64,000 nt of DNA from Sorangium cellulosum. Its GTDB lineage: Bacteria; Myxococcota_A; Polyangia; Polyangiales; Polyangiaceae. Where the stretch lies: NCBI RefSeq assembly GCF_004135735.1, contig NZ_CP012670.1:3927501-3991500 (forward strand), read 5' to 3'. The notes beneath the pieces are model-generated. The model saw nothing but the letters and a program-made list of their open reading frames with translations, did not search any database and had not been told where the DNA came from. The position numbers and the translations under genes were made by a program. Position 1 is the first letter of the stretch; each line of letters starts with the position of its first letter. This document shows, in pieces, positions 9,268 to 18,500 of this stretch.

Positions 9268-12029
9268 CAGAAGTCTCCTCGCAGCCCGATCGTGGGCAAG
9301 AACGGCAGCCCCGTCACGTACTCCCGCTTCGCGTAGTTGAAGCTGTAGCTGATGCCCTCCGCGGCCATGTGGTTGTAGACGTTCTGCACGTCGACGTAGA
9401 ACGCGAGCTGCCATGTCTTGAAGCGCCACGTCTTGTCGGCCCGGAGGTCGAGCTGGTGGAAGAGCGGCATCCGCTCGCTGTAGTCGCCCCCGGCGGGGAT
9501 CGGCACGTACCTCGCCGACGACGCGTGATAGAGCGCGTTCAGCCGGTTCGGATTGCACCCCTCGTTGTCCGGGTTGCAGACATAGGGCGTCACCAGGTTG
9601 CCCGAGACCAGGCGGAAGCGCGCGCCCAGCTCCCAGCCCCGGCCGAGCCGCAGGCTCCCGAGCACGGTCAGGACGTGGGTCTGATCGTAGGGCGTGAGGT
9701 GCTCCTCCTCGCCGGGCCTGTCCGTGCGCACGGAGCGCGAGAGGGTGTAGGCCGCCCAGCCGAAGAAGCGCTCGTCGGGCTTGTACTTGAGGAGCACCTC
9801 GCCGCCCGCGGCGTACCCCGTGCCCTGGTTCGCATACCCGTCCTTCTCCGGCGCGTAGGTGACCAGCCGATCGAGCTGCTTGTAGAACCCGTCCACCGTC
9901 ACGTCGATCTGCGGCGTGATCTCCTGCTCGACGCCGAGCCCGTAATGGACGGCGCGGTTCGACTTGAGCCCCGCGGTGCCGAACGGCTCGATGCTCTCCT
10001 GGAACTGGGGCGCCTGGTGGTAGAGGCCCACGCCCCCCTTGGCCGTCGTCCGCGGGAAGCCGCTCCGGATGTCGTAGCGCCCGTTGATGCGCGGGCTCAC
10101 GTCGAGCGTGCGCGTGTCGATCGCGTAGTCGAGCCGCACCCCGGGGACGATCCGCGCGCGCGGCGTGGGGACGACCTCGAATTCGGCGTAGGCGGCGGGC
10201 CGCGAGTAGGCGCCGTCGAACGACCGGTCCTGGAACGGGGACAGCGAGAACGGCTGGTTCGACGGGTGGCCGGCGGGCTGCCGCGCGGGCGCGCGGATGT
10301 TGACCGTGGCGATGCCGCCCGAGAGATCGGCCCCGACGTTCATCGTCAGGTACCTCGCGAACCGGTGCGAGAGCTCCATCCGGAGATCGAGGGAGGTCGA
10401 GTCGATGGTGAAGGCGAGGGGGCTTATCTGGAACTCGGCCACGTCCCGGCCGAGGGCCATCGACCACAGGAGCCGATCCCGGCTCCCGAGGCGGTTCTCG
10501 TAGCTGAGCTGGAAGCGCTGAAAGGCCGTGTGCAGCCCGATGTCGCCCGTGAGCGCCGGCTCCTCGCCGGGGGGCTCGTCGAGGAGGATCTCGAACGCGT
10601 CGTCCGAGCCGTAGAAGCTCGCGCGCACGCGCTCGGTCGGGGAGGGGCGGCCCTCGAGGACGAACTGGTAATCGTAGTAGACCGGCGCCTGCGTCACGCT
10701 GGAGCCCGCCTCCTTGAGCACGGGCCCGAGCCACGCGTCGACCCAGCTCCGCCGGCCCGCCGCGATGAACGTCCAGTCGTCGAGGTACGGGACCGGCCCC
10801 TCGAGGAGCAGGCGCCCGTCGATGAGATCGAGCTGGGCGACGCCGTGGTATTTCCCGTCCTGCTTCGGCGAGCGGAGCCCGACGTCGACGATGCCGCCCA
10901 TGGCGCGGCCGTACTCGGCGCTGAAGTTGCCCGGGTAGAAGTCGATCTTCTCGAGCATCTCGGTCGGCACGACCGAGGAGAGGCCGCCGAAGTGGTAGAT
11001 GAGCGGCACCGGCGTGCGATCGATGAACGTGAGCGTGTCCTGGGGCGCCGACCCGCGCACGATGAGCAGGCCGAAGCCGCTGCGCGCCACGCCGGGCAGG
11101 TTCTGCAGCGAGCGCAGCGCGTCGCCGCCGGTCCCGGGGATGCGGTCGATCTCGCGGCGCTCGAGCTTCCTCCGGGTCACCTCGCGCGGCGGGCGCTCCC
11201 CCTCCACGGTCACCTCGAGCCCCACCGCCGCGCCGTCCGCGGGCGCGGCGAGCGCGATGCGGTAGCGCACCTCGATCGCCTCGCCCTCCGCGATCTCCTC
11301 GTCGGCCGCGAACGGCGCGAACCCCGGGGCGGCGACCTCGACCCGGTACCGGCCGGGCGGGAGGTCCTTGAAGCGAAACTTGCCGTTCAGATCGGTCTTC
11401 GCGTCCTCGTGGCCGCCGTCGGGGCGGACGAGGCGGACCGGGATGTCCGCGAGCGGCTCGCCGGTGCCCGTCGCCAGGACGGTCCCGACCAGGGTCTCGA
11501 CGTCCGCGGGCGGCGCCGGCGCGGCGGCGTCCTCGGGCCTGGGCGTCAGGGTGAAGTTGTAGCGGTAGAGGATGCGCGACGGCGCCGGGGTGCCGTCGGC
11601 GCGGCGCGCCGGCTCGAAGACCAGGCCCGGCGCGGCGGCGAGCGCGGCCTCGTCGAACCCGTGCCCGCCCGGCGTCTCGACCTCGGCCTTGGTGACGCGC
11701 CCGGTCCGGTCGATGTCGAGCTTGAGGATGACGCTCCCCTCGATGCCCGCGCGCTGGGCCGCGGCCGGGTACAGCGGCGGGGCGTACGTGCGGAGCTCGG
11801 GCGGGCGCACGCGCGCGGGCGCCGGCGCGGCCTCCGGCTGCCGGGGGACCACGACCGCGCCGGCGCCGCCGCGCGGGACCGAGGCGCCAGGGTCCGGCCC
11901 CTCGGCCGGCGGCTCCGGCGGCGGGGCGCCCGTGGGCTGCGCGTGCGCCGCGGTGCCGGCCATCGCGACCGCGAGCAGCAGCGCTTCCGAGGTGATGAGG
12001 CGCATCGCAGACGACGCTGTGGAAGCCAT
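9267..12029 (-). CDS. TonB-dependent receptor with fused TonB-like domain
   Basis: 920 residues from the ATG at 12029, which has AAGGG eight bases upstream; a GTG 18 bp earlier is possible. A signal peptide ends near AHAQ. A Pro-rich stretch follows, then a TonB C-terminal-like domain at about residues 75-160 (YPAAAQRAGIEGSV, FDEAALAA). Next come a carboxypeptidase-regulatory-like domain (about 180-250, FKDLPPGRYRVEV), a plug (IDRIPG, LPGVARSG, IVRGSAPQD) and a beta barrel ending in phenylalanine, as outer-membrane proteins do. Receptors of this type import siderophores, vitamins or glycans; the substrate cannot be told. TonB itself normally sits in the inner membrane, so a TonB-like domain on the receptor is unusual. 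It is followed directly by the coupled lipoprotein gene. Confidence 0.93.
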   Translation of the reverse strand: MASTASSAMRLITSEALLLAVAMAGTAAHAQPTGAPPPEPPAEGPDPGASVPRGGAGAVVVPRQPEAAPAPARVRPPELRTYAPPLYPAAAQRAGIEGSVILKLDIDRTGRVTKAEVETPGGHGFDEAALAAAPGLVFEPARRADGTPAPSRILYRYNFTLTPRPEDAAAPAPPADVETLVGTVLATGTGEPLADIPVRLVRPDGGHEDAKTDLNGKFRFKDLPPGRYRVEVAAPGFAPFAADEEIAEGEAIEVRYRIALAAPADGAAVGLEVTVEGERPPREVTRRKLERREIDRIPGTGGDALRSLQNLPGVARSGFGLLIVRGSAPQDTLTFIDRTPVPLIYHFGGLSSVVPTEMLEKIDFYPGNFSAEYGRAMGGIVDVGLRSPKQDGKYHGVAQLDLIDGRLLLEGPVPYLDDWTFIAAGRRSWVDAWLGPVLKEAGSSVTQAPVYYDYQFVLEGRPSPTERVRASFYGSDDAFEILLDEPPGEEPALTGDIGLHTAFQRFQLSYENRLGSRDRLLWSMALGRDVAEFQISPLAFTIDSTSLDLRMELSHRFARYLTMNVGADLSGGIATVNIRAPARQPAGHPSNQPFSLSPFQDRSFDGAYSRPAAYAEFEVVPTPRARIVPGVRLDYAIDTRTLDVSPRINGRYDIRSGFPRTTAKGGVGLYHQAPQFQESIEPFGTAGLKSNRAVHYGLGVEQEITPQIDVTVDGFYKQLDRLVTYAPEKDGYANQGTGYAAGGEVLLKYKPDERFFGWAAYTLSRSVRTDRPGEEEHLTPYDQTHVLTVLGSLRLGRGWELGARFRLVSGNLVTPYVCNPDNEGCNPNRLNALYHASSARYVPIPAGGDYSERMPLFHQLDLRADKTWRFKTWQLAFYVDVQNVYNHMAAEGISYSFNYAKREYVTGLPFLPTIGLRGDF

Positions 12030-12092
12030 GCGCTCGACCCTTGGCACAAGAAGGACGAAATCGAAAGACGCATCCCGGGGCGGGGTCGTGCT

Positions 12093-12782
12093 TCAGCCCC
12101 CGACCTCGGCCACGAACCGGCTCACGTCGTCGCCGTCGCCCACGAGCAGCAGCGTGTCGCCGTCCCGGATCACGTAGTCCGGTGTGGGCGCCTCGAGCCG
12201 CGGCTTCCCGGCGGGCATCTTGCTCGTGGTCTCGTGTCGCCGGACGCCGAGCACGTTGATCCGGTAGCGCTGGCGGATCTTCGAGCCGGCGAGCGTCTGG
12301 CCGACGAGCGGCCCGTGCGCGTTCCAGGGGACCACGCGGTAGTGGCTCGCGAGGTCCAGGAGGTCCTGCGCGAGCGGCATGGTGATGTCGGCGCCGACGC
12401 GGTGGCCCATCTCGGTCTCGATCTGGATCACGCGGGTCGCGCCCACGGCGCGCAGGATGTCGGCCTGCCGATCGGTGGCGGCGCGCGCGATGATCTCGCG
12501 CACCCCCATCCGCATCAGCGAGGCGACGCAGAGCACGGACGGCTCGAAGTGCTCGCCGAAGGTCACGATCGCGGTCTCCACGTCCTGCGCGCCGATCCCC
12601 TCGAGCACCTTGGGGACCGTGGCGTCGCCGACGAACGCGGCCGAGGTCTTGTCCTTCACGGCGTCGACGGCCTCGGCGTTGTGGTCGACCGCGATCACCT
12701 CCGCCCGGTTCTTCCAGAGGGTCTCGACGATGGATGTGCCGAACCGACCGAGTCCGATGACGAGTACGCTCTTCGACTTCAT
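12093..12782 (-). CDS. KtrA/TrkA-type RCK potassium uptake regulator
   Basis: 229 residues, full length for KtrA. The N-terminal Rossmann RCK_N domain has VIGLGRFG and the Asp of VDHN that binds the nucleotide ribose. An RCK_C domain (about 140-229) ends in IRDGDTLLLVGD. KtrA proteins form a cytoplasmic ring that gates a TrkH/KtrB channel in response to ATP/ADP or NAD(H). No channel gene adjoins it; the only channel genes in the window are the two TrkH copies at 34.0-38.1 kb, which have no RCK gene beside them. A functional pairing across about 21 kb is plausible but inferred. Confidence 0.92.
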   Translation of the reverse strand: MKSKSVLVIGLGRFGTSIVETLWKNRAEVIAVDHNAEAVDAVKDKTSAAFVGDATVPKVLEGIGAQDVETAIVTFGEHFEPSVLCVASLMRMGVREIIARAATDRQADILRAVGATRVIQIETEMGHRVGADITMPLAQDLLDLASHYRVVPWNAHGPLVGQTLAGSKIRQRYRINVLGVRRHETTSKMPAGKPRLEAPTPDYVIRDGDTLLLVGDGDDVSRFVAEVGG

Positions 12783-12983
12783 GGCCTCCGCTCGCGCGCC
12801 GCTCCGCGTCGGCGCGGGGCCGTGAACCTCTCACGGATGCGCGCCCAGCGCCACAGATCGGCGCGCGGGGGGCGCCGAGCGCCCGGGGGGGCCTCGTCCA
12901 CGCCGCCCGCCCGCGGGCACCCGGCCGGGGGGGCGGCGATCGCGGGCGGCGCGGCGCGCGCGGGGGAGGGGAGAGATCGGCGC

Positions 12984-14546
12984 TCAGTAGAGCGCGTCCT
13001 GGTGCTCCCACCGCGCCGAGATCCACCCCTTCAGGTACGCGATCTCCTCCTCGTACGTCGTGAAGTCCGTGCGTGAGCTCCAGCCCTCGTAGCTCCGGTA
13101 CGCCTCGCCCCACCGCGCCTCGTCCCGGCGCGCGCTCGCGTCGATGCGCTCGACGTAGCCGTCCACGAGCGCCAGGACGGCGGCCTCGTCGAGCGCGCCG
13201 CGCAGGACCTGCCCGTAGCGGGCGCGCAGCGGGTCGCCGATCGCGGGCTCCTCCAGGAATCGCTGGAAGAGGAGGTTCGTGTCCGCGTGGTCGACGCGCG
13301 TCCAGGCCAGCTCGCGCATCGTCTGCCACGACTGGCCGAAGCTCGCGTTGAAGTCCCACGGCGCAAAGCGGAAGACGTTGCCCGGCGCCGGGTCGTGGTA
13401 ATGATAGCTGTTCTTCCCGGCGGAGTCGTTGGCCATGATGAACGAGACGAAGATCCACCAGTCCTCGTAGTCGCGCTGATCGATCCTCGCCCCGATCTCG
13501 GCGCGGAACGTCTCCGCGTCGGAGGTGGCCACGAAATCCACGAGCTCCTCCAGGTCCGCGAACGCCCCCGGCTCGCCCTCGGGCGGCTCCCCCTCTTTCT
13601 TCTCGAAGCCGTCGTGCAGCGTCTCCTTGGGCTCGCCGTCGTTCTGGCGCGAGATCAGCGAGAAGTTCGCGTCGTGGCTGACCGCCTTGTAGAGGTTGCC
13701 GTCCTGCGGGTACCCGTGGTCCTCCATCAGGTAGCCGTCGACGTGATCGCCGACGGTGTAGAGCCCCGCGTACTCCCCGTCGAGGTACACCACCGCGCTG
13801 AACGTCTTGATCTGGATGTGCTCCGGATCGAGGCGGTTCCAGAGATCGTAGGCGAGGCGCTGCCGGACATAGGAGTTGTCGTCGAACGTGCTGATCAGCA
13901 CGACCTTGCGGCGACCGGTGAAGCCGCCTGCCTCGTGGGGCTCATTGAGCTTGTCGCTCTTGGGGAACTTGAGGGTGAAGCTGTTCTTCGGGTACCCGAG
14001 CGAGCTCTCGCCGCGGAGCTCCGCCTCGGCGGCGTACGTGCGGCCGCGGTAGATCACCGTGGCCGGGGCGTACTCCTTGGCCTCGGGGCGCGGCGAGAGG
14101 AAGAGCACCGGCAGGCCGTACTCCTCGGGATACCTGGCCGGATCGACGACGGGCACGTTCAACGGAGCGGCCCAGTCGTCGGCGACCCCGATCTTGACCC
14201 GCCCGACCTCGGACGTCGGCGCGACGCGGATCTCGATCTCGTAGACCGCGGCCTGATCGAGCCCGGGCGTGAACATCACCTCGCGGCCGGCCGGGTCGTA
14301 GGAGGCGCCCTCGGGCAGCGGGCCGACCTCGATGGCGTCGTCGGGGAGCGCGAGGCCGGTCGCGCACGTCACGGGGAACCTCAAGATCTCCCCCTCGAGG
14401 AGCCAGTGCGGCCCGCCGCCCGACGGCTCGCAGCGCCGCGCCTCGCCGCCCCCCGGAGAGGTCGAGTCGCCGGAGCAGCCAGCGCCGTGGAGCGCTCCCA
14501 GCAGGAGGACCGTCGTCAGCGATCGGGAGAGGTGGCAGTGCCGCAT
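12984..14546 (-). CDS. CotH-like lipoprotein (CotH kinase family)
   Basis: 520 residues. The signal peptide ends in a clear lipobox, LHGAGCSG. After a Gly-rich spacer and an Ig-like beta domain (about residues 45-125), the CotH domain runs to the C-terminus. It has AELRGESSLGYPKNSF, FDDNSYVRQRLAYDLW, YLDGEYAGLYTVGDHVD and PWDFNASFG, all typical of the family. CotH proteins have an atypical kinase fold; Bacillus CotH phosphorylates spore-coat proteins. A role in modifying surface or matrix proteins is possible here, but the substrate is unknown. It is transcribed toward ktrA with a gap of about 200 bp, and divergently from the SnoaL-like gene at 14852. Confidence 0.9.
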   Translation of the reverse strand: MRHCHLSRSLTTVLLLGALHGAGCSGDSTSPGGGEARRCEPSGGGPHWLLEGEILRFPVTCATGLALPDDAIEVGPLPEGASYDPAGREVMFTPGLDQAAVYEIEIRVAPTSEVGRVKIGVADDWAAPLNVPVVDPARYPEEYGLPVLFLSPRPEAKEYAPATVIYRGRTYAAEAELRGESSLGYPKNSFTLKFPKSDKLNEPHEAGGFTGRRKVVLISTFDDNSYVRQRLAYDLWNRLDPEHIQIKTFSAVVYLDGEYAGLYTVGDHVDGYLMEDHGYPQDGNLYKAVSHDANFSLISRQNDGEPKETLHDGFEKKEGEPPEGEPGAFADLEELVDFVATSDAETFRAEIGARIDQRDYEDWWIFVSFIMANDSAGKNSYHYHDPAPGNVFRFAPWDFNASFGQSWQTMRELAWTRVDHADTNLLFQRFLEEPAIGDPLRARYGQVLRGALDEAAVLALVDGYVERIDASARRDEARWGEAYRSYEGWSSRTDFTTYEEEIAYLKGWISARWEHQDALY

Positions 14547-14851
14547 GAGGGAGATCCTAACGCGGCGCCGCGCGGATGCGAGCGTCCTGCGCGGGCGCCG
14601 CGGCCCCGCGGCATCGACAAGCGATCTCGGCAGTCTGCCCGGCGCGGCCGGCCGCGCGGGAAGGGAGCGCCCTGCGTCCGGGGCGCTCAGGGGGTGATGC
14701 TGCGCTGGCGGACCGTACCCGCCGCAGATCAGCCGACATCGACGCCTCGAGGCCCCCTGGCGCCGCGGCCTGCCAGCCTCGCGCGCGCCCTTTGGGGTGC
14801 TGTATGCTCGGCCGGGAACACGCTCGGATCGACACGGGAGCAGCGCGGCGC
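14547..14851. other. 305-bp divergent intergenic region
   Basis: This region lies between the divergent CotH-like and SnoaL-like genes and must hold both promoters. I see no convincing -35/-10 pair, operator or hairpin. An in-frame extension of the downstream gene to about 14576 is open but has a biased, Arg/Pro-rich composition and is not supported. Confidence 0.5.
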
Positions 14852-15319
14852 ATGGAGTCCTTGGAACAACAGCTCACAAGTCCAGAAGATTCGGTTCGTC
14901 AGATGCTCATCGCGTTCACGCGCGCCTTCGGGCGAGGCGACGTCGCCGCGCTGAGCGGTATGTTCGCTCACGACGACGCGCTCATCTTTTATGGCACGCA
15001 CGACAGGCTGCATTTCACGCGCTGGACCGACGTCGAGCGCTCGTTCCGGATGCAGAGCGAGCTCCTGAAGGATCTCGTGTGCGAGATCACCGGCGACATC
15101 CAGGTACGGCTCCTGGCCGGCGGCGCGGCGGCCTGCGCCGGGACGGCCGGCTTCGGCATTCACGCCACGATGGGCGGAGTGCGCTTCGACCTGCCCGCGC
15201 TCCGGATGAGTTGCACGGTGGAGCGCGACGGCGCGACGTGGCGGTTCGTTCAACTCCACCTCTCCGCGTCGGACAGGCCGTTCCTCGACCGCGTGGGCCA
15301 CGTCCTCGAGGGCGCCTGA
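14852..15319 (+). CDS. SnoaL/NTF2-fold protein
   Basis: 155 residues from ATG 14852 (MESLEQQL), with GGGAG 11 bases upstream. The frame is open further upstream, but that stretch has no protein-like character. The pattern is that of a SnoaL-like/DUF4440 cone-shaped alpha+beta barrel: an N-terminal helix with FTRAFGRGDVAAL, then FAHDDALIFYGT, and a C-terminal strand with WRFVQLHLS. Such proteins range from polyketide cyclases to steroid isomerases and stress proteins. The function is not predictable. A second member of this fold, only distantly similar, lies at 19856-20254, on the other side of the kinase-family gene. Confidence 0.85.
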   Translation: MESLEQQLTSPEDSVRQMLIAFTRAFGRGDVAALSGMFAHDDALIFYGTHDRLHFTRWTDVERSFRMQSELLKDLVCEITGDIQVRLLAGGAAACAGTAGFGIHATMGGVRFDLPALRMSCTVERDGATWRFVQLHLSASDRPFLDRVGHVLEGA

Positions 15320-15392
15320 GCCCTCGAGAGCGCCTGCTCCCCGAGAGCGCCCGAACCCTCAAGAACGTCTGATCCCTCGAGAGCCCCTGAGC
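15305..15392. repeat. Five degenerate 17-18-bp tandem repeats
   Basis: Units built on CTCGAGAGCGCCTG begin at about 15305, 15323, 15340, 15358 and 15376. The first overlaps the last codons of the SnoaL-like gene, so the array seems to have grown out of its 3' end. Confidence 0.7.
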
Positions 15393-15404
15393 GGGGCCTT
15401 TGCC

Positions 15405-15539
15405 GCCGCGCGGGGAGGAGCGGGGCCCCCTGGGGGCTCACCGGAGGGGCTGGCGTGGAGGCGAGCCACGCAAGGGGCTCGGCCGGAACGCAAGCCCCGG
15501 AGGTGAGCCCCCAGGGGGCCCCGCTCCTCCCCGCGCGGC
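15405..15539. terminator. Long inverted repeat with perfect 38-bp arms between convergent genes
   Basis: Bases 15405-15442 are the exact reverse complement of 15502-15539. Pairing continues inward with a few mismatches. It lies between the 3' ends of the SnoaL-like gene (+) and the kinase-family gene (-), so it can act as a bidirectional terminator. It has no T-tract and is far longer than a simple terminator, so it may instead be a mobile or repetitive palindrome. Confidence 0.75.
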
Positions 15540-15551
15540 CCTGGGCGCGCG

Positions 15552-18500
15552 TCACGGGGAGGAGTCGGCCAGCTCGGCGAGATCCCGCAGCGCCATCTCG
15601 CTCCGGCGCAGCGCCTCCTCGGTCCGCTGGCGCTTCTGCGCCTCCTGCTCCAGCTCGCCGCGGAGCACGGTGTTCTGCAGCGCCAGGGCGGCCAGGAACT
15701 CCAGGAGGGAGAGCCGCCGCAGGATGAACGCCCCGTGGACCAGCCGGTTCTCCAGGTACAGCAGGCCGCCCACCTCGCCGGGGTTCTTCATGAGCGGCAG
15801 GCAGAGCACGGATTTCGGCCGCTCGCGCACCAGGTACTCGTCCGTGGCGAAGGCGCTGCTCGCCCCCACGTCGCTGAGCAGCACCCGCTCCCGCGTCCGC
15901 TCGACATAGTGGATGATCGAGGTCGGCACGCGGGTCGCGAGCGGCGCGTTGCTCCGCTCGAACACCCGGATGCTCGTCCCGTCGCGGTCCACCACGGCCT
16001 CGGCCGCGAGCCGCAGGCCGTCCCCGGTGAGCAGCAGGCAGCACCGCTCCGCCCCCTCGTGCTCGATGACCAGCCGCATGAGCGACTCCATCATCTCCCT
16101 CGGCGTCATGTCGCTGGAGAGCGACCGCGACACCTTCACGGCCGTCTGCGCGTCGATGGCGTCCGCGGCCATCGTCATGACGCCGCTGCTCGTCACGCGG
16201 TGCCGCTCCTGGTCCAGCACGAGCGCGTGCCGCTGCTCGAGCTGCCGCACCTTGGCGCTCGCGCCCCAGCGGGCGTACGCCGCCACCGCCTCCCGCAGGT
16301 ACAGCCCGGGCAGGCCGGTGTAGCCGCGATCCAGGTAGAAGCGGGCGGCGAGCTCGCTCGCGAGGGCCTCCTGGTGGATGAACCGGCTCTCGCGGAAGGC
16401 CATGATCGCCCGATCGTAGAGCGCCGCCGCGTCCTCGGGCCTCCCCTCGACGCGCGCGCGCTCCGCGGCCACGAGCGCGTGCTTGCCGGCGAAGTTGTCG
16501 GGGCAGCTCTCGGCCCACGCGCGGAGCTGCGCCTCGTGGCCGGAGAGCGCCCTCCGGAGCTCGGCCTGCGCCGCCGGCGGCGCGCCCGCGAAGCGCGCCG
16601 CCCGGGCGAGGGCGCCGAAGTAATGGTGCTCGGCGGAGAACAGCATCCCGTTGCCGCCCGCGAGGTTCTGCTCCGCCGCGTCCGCGGCCCGGGCCGCCTC
16701 CTCGTGGTCGCCCGCGAGCACGTGCTGCGCCGTCTTCATGACGTAGTGCACGAGCCGCACGCTCGCGAAGCTCTCCCGCTCGAGGCGCGCCTCGAACGCC
16801 CGCTCGTCGAAGTCGTCCCCGCTCATCGTGTCGAGGTGGCGCGTCTGGCCCCGGAGCGCCTGGATGAAGCGCTGCATGCTCGTGATGGGGTCCGCCGCGA
16901 ACACGATCTTCGCCTTGGTCGCGAAATCGAGCGCGCTCTCCGCGACCCGGGCCGCCTCCTCCAGCGGGTCGCCCCGCACGATCACGTTCAGGGTGAGCTG
17001 GATGTTGCTGAAGCTCCCCCACGTCGGGTTCCCGACCTCGTTCGCGGCCTGGATGCTCGCGCGCTGGCAGGCGATGCCGACGTCGATGTGGTGGGTCCAG
17101 ACCGAGCACAGGCAGCCGTAGAGGTTGGCCACCTCGGGCTTGTAGGTGAGCGCGTTCAGCCGGTCGGTCAGGTCGTAGCCCACCCGGCCGATCCGGTCGC
17201 CGTCCCGGTACGCGCCGAGCCGCATGCAGAGCGCCTTGCCGAGGCTCGTGTACCCGATGCCGGTGCACTCCGCGTTGCCGTGGCGCAGGCTGAGCCGGAC
17301 CATCTGGCAGACCAGCAGATCGTTGAGGTTCGGATCCGTGTAGAACGACGAGGAGTACAGCACGGCCATGACGGCCATCGCCGCGACCATCGGCGGCGAC
17401 GTCATCCGCGGCTGGCCCAGGATGTCGTCGGCCGCGCGGCCCTGGAGCTCGTCGCGCAGCGCGCTGATCTCCGCGACCACCTCGTCGTCGGGCGGCTGCC
17501 GCCGGAGCTTGATGCCGAGCAGCTCGAGGCACTCCAGCCCGACGCCGATGCACGCGTCGTGCTCCGACCGCGCCGTGTGGTTCTGCATCAGCACGCGGTA
17601 GGCCGCCGCCTTGTCGAGCTGCGTCCGCGCGCGCCCGAGCAGCATCGAGCACAGCGCGATCGACCGGTCGAACTCCCCGTTCACGCACGCGCACTCGGCG
17701 AGCTCCAGGTGGAGCGAGAACGCGAGCAGGTCGTGCTCGCCCGCCCAGTCGTCCTCCCCGATGAGCGCCGCGCCCGCGGAGAAGTAGGCCACCGCGGAGC
17801 CGTAGGCCCCGGAGGACTTCGCCTTGCGGCCGGCGCGCAGGTTCAGCTCCGCCGCCCTGCGCCGCTCGCCCGCGTCGGTGACGAGCGCCGCGCCGATGTT
17901 GAGCTGGTGCGTGATCTCGAACAGCCGGTCGTCCAGCGCCTCCTCGGGCGTCTGGACCAGGAGCAGGCGCCCGATGCGGAGGTGCGTCTCGGCGTGCTTG
18001 CCCTCGCGGATGAGCAGGTAGGCGGCCTGCTGCACGCGGTCGTGGAGGAACTTGTAGGTGCCGCCCCGGCGCGCCACGAGCCCCTCGCGGATGGCCGGGG
18101 TGATGGCGGTGTGCGTCGCCTGCGTCGACTCGCCGTACATGGCCGAGAGGACCTCGGCGTCGAAGCGGGCCCCGAGGCACGCGGCCAGGGAGAGGACCCG
18201 CTGCGTCTCGCCGTCGAGCCGCCGCATGCGGGTCAGCACCAGATCCACCACGTTGTCGGTCAGGTCCTGCGCGGCGATCGCCTCGATGTCCCAGCACCAG
18301 ACGGCGCTCGTGGCGTCGACCCAGACCAGCTTCTGGCGGTAGAGCTCCATCAGGAACTGGCCCACGAAGAACGGGTTGCCGCCCGTCCGCTGGACGAGCA
18401 GCCGGGTGAGCGGCGCCGCGTGCCCCTCGTCGCAGCGGAACGTGTCCATGACGAGCTCGAGGACGTTCTCCTGGGGCAGCGGCTCCAGGCTGAGCGTCGA

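Noticed and set aside
9268..13458. Long minus-strand extension upstream of the lipoprotein at 8164-9267
   Set aside because: The stretch above 9267 is in a different frame from the TonB receptor, KtrA-like and CotH-like genes and has no protein character.
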